Source of the DNA: Ardenticatena maritima
GTDB lineage: Bacteria; Chloroflexota; Anaerolineae; Ardenticatenales; Ardenticatenaceae
DNA: 64,000 nt
Assembly: GCF_001306175.1 (NCBI RefSeq)
Contig: NZ_LGKN01000006.1
Location: 62,001-126,000 of the forward strand
Direction of reading: 5' to 3'
Position 1 is the stretch's first letter. Each line of letters begins with the position of its first letter. The position numbers and the translations under genes are program-made. Below, in pieces: positions 17,735-26,595 of the stretch. The notes below the pieces were generated by a model that worked only from the letters and a program-made list of their open reading frames with translations, ran no database searches and was not told where the DNA came from.

Positions 17735-18109
17735 CTAGAAACGTCGCAAATGCCGCCGTATGCGCCCCAGCCAGCCGTCAGTTTGCCGCTCGGCGGCTTT
17801 GAGTTTGCGGTAAAGCCGCACAAAACGCTCGTTCGCCTCCGGACGCCCGACCACGTAGCCGCGCAAACGCAACGCCCGGTCGGCGTAGTGCAGCCAAAGC
17901 CAGACCGCGCGGCGCGACCACTCGACACGCTGGGGCGCACCTTTTTCGACAAGTGCGGCGACTTCCTCGGCTTGCGCTTGTAGCCACTCGCGTTCCACAC
18001 CATGCACCGAAAGCGCGCCCGTCTTCAATTCGCTTTGCAAGACATCCAGCGCGCCCTTCAACGCCAGCACATCATCGGCGTCAAACTGCACGCGCACCTG
18101 CTCATCCAT
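17735..18109 (-). CDS. Hypothetical helical protein
   Basis: A 124-residue soluble protein, mostly alpha-helical by composition, with an acidic N-terminal half and a basic tail (GRIRRHLRRF). A clear GGAGGAA ribosome site precedes ATG 18109. No recognised domain. It is upstream of the YceI-like gene and divergent from dnaG. Confidence 0.7.
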   Translation of the reverse strand: MDEQVRVQFDADDVLALKGALDVLQSELKTGALSVHGVEREWLQAQAEEVAALVEKGAPQRVEWSRRAVWLWLHYADRALRLRGYVVGRPEANERFVRLYRKLKAAERQTDGWLGRIRRHLRRF

Positions 18110-18179
18110 GCTGTTCCTCCTCCGCCCTCACATGGTGCCAGATTGTAGCCAGGCGTTGCACAAGACGAAATGCGCCAAC

Positions 18180-18206
18180 TTGCCAGATAGGTGAGCGGCG
18201 TATACT
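18180..18206 (+). promoter_or_regulatory. Possible dnaG promoter
   Basis: TTGCCA and TATACT (18201-18206) lie 48 bp before dnaG. The 15-bp spacer is short, so the -35 assignment is tentative. Confidence 0.45.
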
Positions 18207-18254
18207 CACACATACCCAAACCGAACGGAACCACAGAAAGCACGCGCACGCCCG

Positions 18255-20246
18255 ATGAGCCATCAAGCCGTAATCGAAGAAATCAAACAGCGCCTTGATT
18301 TGGTGGACGTGGTAAGCCGCTACGTGCAACTCAAACGTTCGGGAAGCACGTACAAAGCGCTCTGCCCCTTCCACCAGGAAAAGACGCCCAGTTTTGTGGT
18401 GTTTCCTCACACGCAAACGTGGCGGTGTTTTGGCGCGTGCGGCGAAGGCGGCGACATTTTCTCGTTCGTTATGAAAATCGAGGGGCTTTCCTTCCCCGAA
18501 GCCCTGCGCCAACTGGCGCGCGAAGCCGGCGTGGAACTGGAAGCCCCCGACGCCCGCACCAGCGCGCTCCAGCAACAGCGCGAACGCCTGCGCACAGTGT
18601 GCGAAACCGCCATGCGCCTCTTCACCGAGTGGCTTCGCGCCCCGGAAGGCGAGACCTGCCGCGCCTATCTCGAACGCCGCCGCGTCAGCCCCGACATGGT
18701 GCTGGCGTTTGGCTTGGGCTACGCGCCCGAGGGGTGGGATACGCTCTTGAACGCCATGCTGGCGAAAGGCTACACCCAGCAAGACCTGCTGGACGCGGGG
18801 TTGGTCATCGCCAACGAGCGCGGTAGCGTGTACGACCGCTTTCGCCATCGCCTCATCTTCCCCATTCGCGACGTGCGCGGGCGCGTGGTGGGGTTTGGCG
18901 GGCGCGCGCTGGACGACGAGCAGCAACCCAAATACCTCAACTCGCCGCAAACCCTGCTCTTCGACAAGGGGCGCTTGCTCTACGGGCTTGACCTGGCTAA
19001 AGACGCCATCCGCCGTGAAGACCGCGTGGTGCTGGTGGAAGGCTACATGGACGTCATCGCCGCCCATCAGGCGGGCTACCGCAACGTGGTGGCTAGCCTG
19101 GGCACCGCCCTTACCCCCGACCAACTGCGGCTCATCAACCGCTTCACCAAAAACATTGTGCTGGCACTCGACGCCGATACCGCCGGCACGGAAGCCGCCA
19201 AGCGTGGCATTCACGCCGCCCGTGAAGCCCTGGCGCGCCACTTTGTCCCCAGTGTTGAAGGGGGGCGCTTGCGCCCCGTGGTGGAAATGGCGGGCGATTT
19301 GCGCGTGGTGCGCCTGCCCGCCGGCTACGACCCCGACGACCTGCTCAAAGAAGACCCCGCGCAATGGGGTGAATTGGTGGCGAACGCCTTGCCGGTGGTG
19401 GAATTTTTCATCCAGGAAGCCATCGCCGGGCGCGACTTGAACGACGCCGCCCAAAAGCGGGCGGTCGCCGAGGGAATTTTGCCCATCATTGCCGAGATAC
19501 CCAACACCATCGAGCGCGCGCACTACCTGCAACGCCTTGCCTTCTACCTGCACGTCCCCGAGGACGACCTCGCACGCGAAATGACCCTGCTGGTCCGCCA
19601 GCAACGCACACAACGCCGCCGCACGCCGCCGCCGCCACCGCCCACATTCGACGCACCGTTCGACGACGTTCCGCCGCCCCCCGACGAGGAAGAGAGCGCC
19701 GACATCGGCGTCGAACAGCCCACCACGCCACGCCTGCGCGTCCGCTTCGACGACTACGAAGCCTATCTGCTCTACCTGCTCTCGCAACGCCCCGACCTGC
19801 TCGCCGAAGTGGAGCAGGAAATCACGCCGCAAGATTGGCATTCACCCGAATGGCGGCAACTCTACGAGACACTGCTGTTTGATATGCCCATGAGCGGCGC
19901 AGAAGTGGAAGCCCTGTTTGAAGAATTGCCCGACATCTTGCAGAGGCTCGCCACCGACTTGCTCAACTACTACCACGACAGACCACTGCCCGATGAAAAC
20001 GAACTGATTGGCGAAGTGCGGCGCACCGCGTTGCGCATCAAACGCGCCGCGATTGAGCGCACATTGAAAGAAATTGCGTTCCTGGTACGCGACGCAGTGG
20101 AAGAAAACGACAAAGCCCGCCTGCAATCGCTGGTTGCCACGCGCAAAGCCCTGCAACGCCAGCAGAAAGAGATTGACCAGCGCATCCGCACCCCCGACGC
20201 CACAGCCGCCCCCATTCCCCAGGAAGAAGAAGACGACTTCTTCTAG
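18255..20246 (+). CDS. dnaG: DNA primase
   Basis: Synthesises RNA primers at replication forks. The 663-residue product has the CHC2 zinc finger C37, H40, C58, C62, the basic catalytic core, and a TOPRIM domain with the metal-binding E262 in VVLVEGYMD and a DAD motif in ALDADTAGTEA. A Pro-rich linker (TPPPPPPTF...VPPPPDEEE, about residues 455-480) separates it from the C-terminal helicase-interaction region. That makes it slightly longer than the ~600-residue norm. No clear ribosome site precedes ATG 18255. It overlaps the convergent LysE-type gene by 4 bp. Confidence 0.97.
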   Translation: MSHQAVIEEIKQRLDLVDVVSRYVQLKRSGSTYKALCPFHQEKTPSFVVFPHTQTWRCFGACGEGGDIFSFVMKIEGLSFPEALRQLAREAGVELEAPDARTSALQQQRERLRTVCETAMRLFTEWLRAPEGETCRAYLERRRVSPDMVLAFGLGYAPEGWDTLLNAMLAKGYTQQDLLDAGLVIANERGSVYDRFRHRLIFPIRDVRGRVVGFGGRALDDEQQPKYLNSPQTLLFDKGRLLYGLDLAKDAIRREDRVVLVEGYMDVIAAHQAGYRNVVASLGTALTPDQLRLINRFTKNIVLALDADTAGTEAAKRGIHAAREALARHFVPSVEGGRLRPVVEMAGDLRVVRLPAGYDPDDLLKEDPAQWGELVANALPVVEFFIQEAIAGRDLNDAAQKRAVAEGILPIIAEIPNTIERAHYLQRLAFYLHVPEDDLAREMTLLVRQQRTQRRRTPPPPPPTFDAPFDDVPPPPDEEESADIGVEQPTTPRLRVRFDDYEAYLLYLLSQRPDLLAEVEQEITPQDWHSPEWRQLYETLLFDMPMSGAEVEALFEELPDILQRLATDLLNYYHDRPLPDENELIGEVRRTALRIKRAAIERTLKEIAFLVRDAVEENDKARLQSLVATRKALQRQQKEIDQRIRTPDATAAPIPQEEEDDFF

Positions 20247-20863
20247 GCGTTCCCCCACGCCTGCCACGCCATCCAAAATTGCCAGCCCGCCATCAACACA
20301 AGCAAGCCCACCGAGACAAGCGCCAGCCGCCGCCGCAACGTCGCGTCGAAACGCCCCGTCAACCCGAAGAGGAGCACCAGCGCCGCCATTCCCCCGATGA
20401 GCAACGTGTACATGCCCAGCAAAAAACTCACCGCGTGCCAAGGGGAAATCGCCCAGCCCCGCCGAATAATGGGACCGCCGACAAAACTCCAAAAAATGTA
20501 GGGGTTGGGATTGAGCAGGTTGGTGATGGTGGCTTTGGTCAGCACATCACGCAACGAACCGCCACTTTCGATATGGGCTTCCGCCTCGGCTTGCAGGGCG
20601 TGGTAGGCCGAGCGCGCCAGATAGAGCAAGAAGAGCCCCCCCGCCACGTGCAAGCCCGCTGTGAACTGCGGCGGCACACTGCTAATCAGCAAGAGGGCGA
20701 CCGCGATGATAAACCCATCGCTGAGCAACGGGGCGAACGCCGCCCAAATGGTGCGCCGCCACCCATAAATGGACGTGTACGAGAACAGAAAGGCTTTGAA
20801 TGGACCAGGCAACCACGCCGCCGAGAGCCCCAGCGCCATGCCTTGCAGCAAAAATGTCAGCAT
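20243..20863 (-). CDS. LysE/RhtB-family exporter
   Basis: A 206-residue inner-membrane protein with about six hydrophobic helices. It carries the family's N-terminal pattern GLSAAWLPGPFKAFL and the internal TNLLNPNPYIFW. Family members export amino acids or other small metabolites; the substrate here is unknown. ATG 20863 follows AGGGGGGAACA. The gene is convergent with dnaG and overlaps its stop by 4 bp. Confidence 0.85.
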   Translation of the reverse strand: MLTFLLQGMALGLSAAWLPGPFKAFLFSYTSIYGWRRTIWAAFAPLLSDGFIIAVALLLISSVPPQFTAGLHVAGGLFLLYLARSAYHALQAEAEAHIESGGSLRDVLTKATITNLLNPNPYIFWSFVGGPIIRRGWAISPWHAVSFLLGMYTLLIGGMAALVLLFGLTGRFDATLRRRLALVSVGLLVLMAGWQFWMAWQAWGNA

Positions 20864-20948
20864 TGTTCCCCCCTTGTTTGTGCACTCAGCCGACAAGTAT
20901 CCTCACATCAGGCAGAGCGCAAAATACCAAACAACCATTTGATTTGTC

Positions 20949-20976
20949 TTGTCAGTTGGCGGGCTTTTCATACAAT
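20949..20976 (+). promoter_or_regulatory. Putative pabBC promoter
   Basis: TTGTCA (20949-20954), a 16-bp spacer and TACAAT (20971-20976) lie in an AT-rich gap 22 bp before the GTG start of the pabB-pabC fusion. Confidence 0.65.
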
Positions 20977-20998
20977 ACGCGCGCCAAGGGGGAAAGCC

Positions 20999-22780
20999 GT
21001 GGAAGCAATCATCCATGATGAACGCCGCCGCAAATGGTGGCGTTTTACACATCCAATTCGCTACATCCAGGCAACCAGATACGACGAGGTACTGCCTGCG
21101 CTGGCGGAAATCGAAGCCGCCGCAGAGCGCGGCGCACACGCCGTCGGCTTCATCACCTATGAAGCCGCTCCCGCCTTCGACCCGGCGTTGCAGACGCAAC
21201 GCCCCGATGGCGTTCCCTTGCTCTTGTTCGGCATCTTCAACGCCCCCGAACCCGTCGAACTTCCCCACCATGTGGACGCCACCTACGAGGTGGACGCATG
21301 GGAACCCGATATGTCCCGCGACGCTTATCAGCGCGCCATCGCCGCCATCAAAGACGCCATCGCGCGTGGCGACACCTACCAGGTGAACTTCACCATGCGG
21401 CTGCGCGCCCCGTTTCGCGGCAACCCGTGGGCGCTCTTCGTGGATTTGTACCAGACGCAGGAAGCCCCGCTTGCCGCCTACCTTGACCTGGGTGAAACAG
21501 TCGTCTGCTCGGTTTCGCCCGAACTTTTCTTCGCTGTACAGGGTGAACGCATCTGGTCGCGCCCGATGAAGGGCACTGCGGCGCGCGCCCCCCTGCCGCG
21601 AGAAGACCGCCTGCGCGCCAACTGGTTGCGGCATTCCGAAAAGAACCGCGCCGAAAACGTGATGATTGTGGACATGATTCGCAACGACCTGGCGCGTATC
21701 GCCGAAGTGGGAAGCGTGGACGTTCCGCACCTGTTCACCATCGAGCGCTACCCGACCGTCTGGCAAATGACATCTACCGTAGAAGCGCGCACGACCGCTG
21801 ATTTGCCCAGCATCATGCAGGCGCTCTTCCCGTGCGCCTCGATTACGGGCGCGCCCAAAGCCAGCACCATGCGCATCATCGCTTCACTGGAAACCAGCCC
21901 GCGCCACATCTACACCGGCACCATCGGGTGGGTCGCCCCTGGGCGGCAAATGCAATTCAACGTCGCCATCCGCACCGTGGTCATCAACCGCCAAACCGAA
22001 ACGGCCGAATATGGCGTGGGGGGCGGCATTGTGTGGGATTCCAACGCCGAGGATGAATACGCCGAATGCCAGGCAAAAGCGCGCGTGCTGACCGAACGCC
22101 GCCCCGTGTTCGACCTGCTTGAAACCATGCTCTGGACGCCGCGCGCGGGGTTTTTCTTGTGGGACCGCCACCTTGAACGGCTCCGCCTCTCAGCGGACTA
22201 TTTTGGCTTCTCGCTGGACATGCGCCGTCTGTACGAAGAAGCCGAAACACTTGCCGAAACACTTGCCCCCGTGCCCCAGCGTGTGCGGCTCACCCTCTCG
22301 CGCGACGGCACGACGCAGTGGACGCATACCCCCCTCGCCAACGCCCCCTACCCCGACCGCGTGCGCCTGGCGCTTGCGCCCGCGCCCATCTCCACAAAGA
22401 ACGTCTTTCTCTACCACAAAACCACACACCGCGACGTGTACGAACAAGCCCGCGCCGCCTGCCCCACCGCCGACGACGTGCTTCTGTGGAACGAACACGG
22501 GCACATCACTGAAACCACCACCGCCAACATCGTCGCCTGGCTGGACGGCCACCTTGTGACGCCACCCGTGCACGATGGCTTGCTCAACGGTACGTTGCGC
22601 AGTTGGCTGGTGCAACACGGCATTGTGGAAGAGGCGTCCATCCCCATCGAAGCCTTGCACACCTGCCAAAAACTCTACGTCATCAACTCCGTGCGTGGCT
22701 GGCGTCCCGCCCTGCTCATCAACGAGCACGCTCACGCCCACAAGCCGCCGTGGACATCCACCACAGCCCCGCTGACGTAA
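20999..22780 (+). CDS. pabBC: Aminodeoxychorismate synthase component I fused to aminodeoxychorismate lyase
   Basis: Makes 4-aminobenzoate for folate. The chorismate-binding PabB domain fills residues 1 to about 350 (YQVNFTMRLRAPF, GRQMQFNVAIRTV, MIVDMIRNDLARI, MKGTAAR). A PabC-type fold-IV PLP domain then runs to 593 (ETMLWTPRAGFFLWDRHLERL, TETTTANIVAWLDG). The fusion carries out amination of chorismate, with ammonia from a separate PabA glutaminase not in the window, and then pyruvate elimination. GTG 20999 is preceded by AAGGGGGAAAG; the open frame upstream to 20279 is antisense to the LysE-type gene and rejected. Its 3' end overlaps the SDR gene by 49 bp. Confidence 0.93.
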   Translation: MEAIIHDERRRKWWRFTHPIRYIQATRYDEVLPALAEIEAAAERGAHAVGFITYEAAPAFDPALQTQRPDGVPLLLFGIFNAPEPVELPHHVDATYEVDAWEPDMSRDAYQRAIAAIKDAIARGDTYQVNFTMRLRAPFRGNPWALFVDLYQTQEAPLAAYLDLGETVVCSVSPELFFAVQGERIWSRPMKGTAARAPLPREDRLRANWLRHSEKNRAENVMIVDMIRNDLARIAEVGSVDVPHLFTIERYPTVWQMTSTVEARTTADLPSIMQALFPCASITGAPKASTMRIIASLETSPRHIYTGTIGWVAPGRQMQFNVAIRTVVINRQTETAEYGVGGGIVWDSNAEDEYAECQAKARVLTERRPVFDLLETMLWTPRAGFFLWDRHLERLRLSADYFGFSLDMRRLYEEAETLAETLAPVPQRVRLTLSRDGTTQWTHTPLANAPYPDRVRLALAPAPISTKNVFLYHKTTHRDVYEQARAACPTADDVLLWNEHGHITETTTANIVAWLDGHLVTPPVHDGLLNGTLRSWLVQHGIVEEASIPIEALHTCQKLYVINSVRGWRPALLINEHAHAHKPPWTSTTAPLT

Positions 22781-23448
22781 GTCGCCTCATCGGAACAGAG
22801 CCACGCCACCGCCGCCGCGACATCATCCGGCGTGCCCAACCGCTGCAAGGGAATGTGGCGCACAACCTCTTCGCCCACTCCCGCCGGGTCAATCATGCCG
22901 GGGTTCACCACATTGGCACGAATGCCATGGCGTCCCTCACTCCGCGCCACCGAGCGCGTCAGCACAACCAACGCTGTTTTGAGCGCGTTATACACCGCGG
23001 TGTTGGGCGCGCCCCGCGCCACGCCCGCATTCAACGAACCGAGATTGACGATGACGCCCCCGCCCTGTTCCCGCATGACGGGAATGACCAGGCGCATGGT
23101 GTAGAACGCGCTCCCCAGATTGCCGTCCACCAGCAAACGCCACTCGCCCAGGTCGGTTTCGGCGAGCGGCTTGGGCACGAATGGACCGACACAGTTCACC
23201 AGCACATCCACACGCCCAAAATGCGCCAGCGTCTCGCGCACCAGGTGCTCCGCCCCCTCAGGCGTGCTCACATCCGCGCGAAAAGCGACCGCCTCGGTCA
23301 GCGCCGCCAACGCGGCGACGGTTTCTTGCGCGGCGCGTTCGTTGTGGCGGTAGTTCAACGCCAGCGCGTAGCCCTCGCGTGCCAGCCGTGCGGCAATGGC
23401 GCGCCCAATGCGGCGCGTGCTTCCCGTGATCAACGCTACACGCTTCAT
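22732..23448 (-). CDS. Short-chain dehydrogenase/reductase, possibly pteridine or dihydrofolate reductase-like
   Basis: A 238-residue NAD(P)-dependent SDR. It has the glycine motif TGSTRRIGRAIA (Arg favours NADPH), NCVG near residue 88, catalytic Ser in NLGSLN and the YNALK pair. It ends with an SDR tail motif VSGAVVDVHGG. The annotation default is 3-oxoacyl-ACP reductase-like. The TGxxRRIG motif and the tail-to-tail overlap with pabBC (22732-22780) make a folate-linked pteridine reductase a fair alternative, but this is inference. AGGGGGAG precedes ATG 23448. A terminator separates it from guaB upstream. Confidence 0.85.
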   Translation of the reverse strand: MKRVALITGSTRRIGRAIAARLAREGYALALNYRHNERAAQETVAALAALTEAVAFRADVSTPEGAEHLVRETLAHFGRVDVLVNCVGPFVPKPLAETDLGEWRLLVDGNLGSAFYTMRLVIPVMREQGGGVIVNLGSLNAGVARGAPNTAVYNALKTALVVLTRSVARSEGRHGIRANVVNPGMIDPAGVGEEVVRHIPLQRLGTPDDVAAAVAWLCSDEATYVSGAVVDVHGGLWA

Positions 23449-23476
23449 CGCTCTCCCCCTGTCGCATCATAGACAA

Positions 23477-23512
23477 AACGCCCAACATCGGCGGGAGCCG
23501 ACATTGGGCGTT
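23477..23512 (-). terminator. Intrinsic terminator of guaB
   Basis: A 16-bp imperfect stem (two mismatched pairs) with a GGGA-type tetraloop is followed on the minus strand by TTTTGTCT. It lies 31 bp after the guaB stop. Confidence 0.85.
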
Positions 23513-23543
23513 CCTTCTCCATCAGTGCAGGCACGCCGTGCGG

Positions 23544-25064
<1,521 letters not shown>

Positions 25065-25067
25065 TTA

Positions 25068-25093
25068 CAAAAAACGGCCGCCGAAGCGGCCGT
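25068..25093 (-). terminator. Intrinsic terminator inside the guaB leader
   Basis: On the minus strand ACGGCCGC-TTCG-GCGGCCGT forms a perfect 8-bp stem with a UUCG tetraloop, followed by a T run. It lies between the guaB promoter and the guaB start, about 17 nt after the predicted transcript start. No other gene in the gap needs it. Confidence 0.8.
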
Positions 25094-25116
25094 CGTCGTT
25101 GGCGAATGCAAGGAGC

Positions 25117-25144
25117 AGTATAGCCGCGAGGCGCAAGGCGTCAA
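25117..25144 (-). promoter_or_regulatory. guaB promoter
   Basis: On the minus strand TTGACG (25144-25139), a 16-bp spacer and TATACT (25122-25117) give a good sigma70 promoter about 75 bp before guaB. Confidence 0.75.
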
Positions 25145-25208
25145 AACAGTGTCATGTCAGCCTGCTCTCTTCCCAACGCCGGTTGACAGGTTGGCTTTTT
25201 GCAGAAAA

Positions 25209-25228
25209 ATGACTGACCAGTCAGTCAT
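25209..25228. promoter_or_regulatory. TetR-type palindromic operator
   Basis: ATGACTGAC-CA-GTCAGTCAT is an inverted repeat with two perfect 9-bp arms. It overlaps a CATAAT -10-like box (25226-25231) just before the tetR-like gene, the expected place for autorepression. Confidence 0.85.
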
Positions 25229-25251
25229 AATATTGCGTAGGAGCGTCAACA

Positions 25252-25860
25252 ATGCCTCCCACAGCGCCTGAGGAACGCCGAGCGAAGATTCTGCAAGCGG
25301 CTGCACGCGTCTTCGCGCAACAGGGCTTTCAGGCAGCCCGCATGGAAGACATCGCCGCCGAAGCAGGGGTGGCCAAAGGCACACTCTATCTTTACTTCAA
25401 AAACAAAGATGATTTGGTGCTGGGGCTGTTAGAGCAGTTCTTCACTGTTGAATTTTCATCTTTGCATGCCCTGCTCGATGCGCCCGGCAGTGTGCGCGAG
25501 CGACTCGAACAACTCTCTTTGCACCTCGCGCAAGAAACCCTTGCCATGCAAGACCTGCTTGCCATTGGGTACGAGTTTTATGCTGTGGCTGCGCGCCGCC
25601 CCGACGTGCGAGAGGTCTTGCGCGCCTACTTCCAGCAATGGCACGAGGCCCTTGCCACACTTTTGCAACAAGGGGTCGAACGGGGCGAACTCCGCGCGGT
25701 GGATGTAGATGCCGCCGCGACCACGCTCATCGCGCTGTTTGAAGGGACGGTATTGCTTTGGTTCACAGACCCCCAGAGCGTGCGCCTGACATACCACCTG
25801 CAACAAGGAATTGCGCTTTTCTTTGATGGCATGACCAAGCAACCAGGAGGAACACCATGA
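25252..25860 (+). CDS. TetR-family transcriptional regulator
   Basis: A 202-residue repressor. The N-terminal helix-turn-helix (about residues 8-55) reads ILQAAARVFAQQGFQAARMEDIAAEAGVAKGTLYLYF, given here in part: the core is the family pattern GV-KGTLY-YF. The C-terminal part is the ligand-binding and dimerisation domain. It most likely binds the palindrome at 25209-25228 and represses its own operon. Its last codon overlaps the ATG of the ABC ATPase (ATGA), so it is co-translated with the exporter it presumably controls. The inducer is unknown. Confidence 0.92.
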   Translation: MPPTAPEERRAKILQAAARVFAQQGFQAARMEDIAAEAGVAKGTLYLYFKNKDDLVLGLLEQFFTVEFSSLHALLDAPGSVRERLEQLSLHLAQETLAMQDLLAIGYEFYAVAARRPDVREVLRAYFQQWHEALATLLQQGVERGELRAVDVDAAATTLIALFEGTVLLWFTDPQSVRLTYHLQQGIALFFDGMTKQPGGTP

Positions 25861-26585
25861 TGAACACAACACCACTTGCCGCCTTGCACAACGTTTCCAA
25901 AGTGTACCAACTTGGCGATGTTCCCGTGCATGCTCTCGATAACGTCTCCTTGGAGATCGCCGAGGGGGAACTGGTCGTCGTACTCGGTCCATCTGGTTCG
26001 GGGAAAACCACCACACTCAACCTGCTGGGCGGGCTGGACCGCCCTACCGAAGGGCGCATTCTCGTCGCCGGTGAAGAGATTTCAGCCTACGATGATGACG
26101 CCCTGACCGATTATCGCCGCCGCATGGTCGGGTTTGTCTTCCAATTCTTCAACCTGATGCCCACGCTCACCGCGCGCGAAAACGTGGAGTTTGCATTGGA
26201 ACTGGTCGAATCAGACCGCCGCCGTATCACCCAGCGTGCCGAGGAGATTCTGGCGCAGGTAGGCCTGGCAGAGATAGCCGACCGCTTTCCTTATCAAATG
26301 TCAGGTGGTCAACAACAGCGCGTCGCCGTGGCGCGTGCGGTCGCCAAACAGCCGCGGCTTCTGCTGTGCGATGAACCCACCGGCAACCTCGATACCGAAG
26401 CGGGGCGCAATGTCCTTGAAACCATTCAATCGCTCAATCGCGAATACGGCACCACAGTTGTGCTTGTGACGCACAACACCGCTATCGCTGAAATGGCCGA
26501 CCGTGTCATCCGCATGCATGACGGCCGTATCGCCGAGGAACACCGCAACCCGGCCCCCAAACCCGCTTCGGCGATTACGTGGTAA
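25857..26585 (+). CDS. ABC transporter ATP-binding protein (LolD/MacB type)
   Basis: ATPase for the permease that follows. The 242-residue protein has Walker [10 protein letters not shown] (44-52), a Q-loop ([11 protein letters not shown]), the signature [14 protein letters not shown], Walker [13 protein letters not shown] and the switch His in VTHN. This is the MacB/LolD subfamily, which drives mechanotransmission-type permeases rather than classic import. The start overlaps the tetR stop (ATGA); a second ATG directly follows and could also be used. Confidence 0.94.
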   Translation: MMNTTPLAALHNVSKVYQLGDVPVHALDNVSLEIAEGELVVVLGPSGSGKTTTLNLLGGLDRPTEGRILVAGEEISAYDDDALTDYRRRMVGFVFQFFNLMPTLTARENVEFALELVESDRRRITQRAEEILAQVGLAEIADRFPYQMSGGQQQRVAVARAVAKQPRLLLCDEPTGNLDTEAGRNVLETIQSLNREYGTTVVLVTHNTAIAEMADRVIRMHDGRIAEEHRNPAPKPASAITW

Positions 26586-26595
26586 GGAGGCGACC

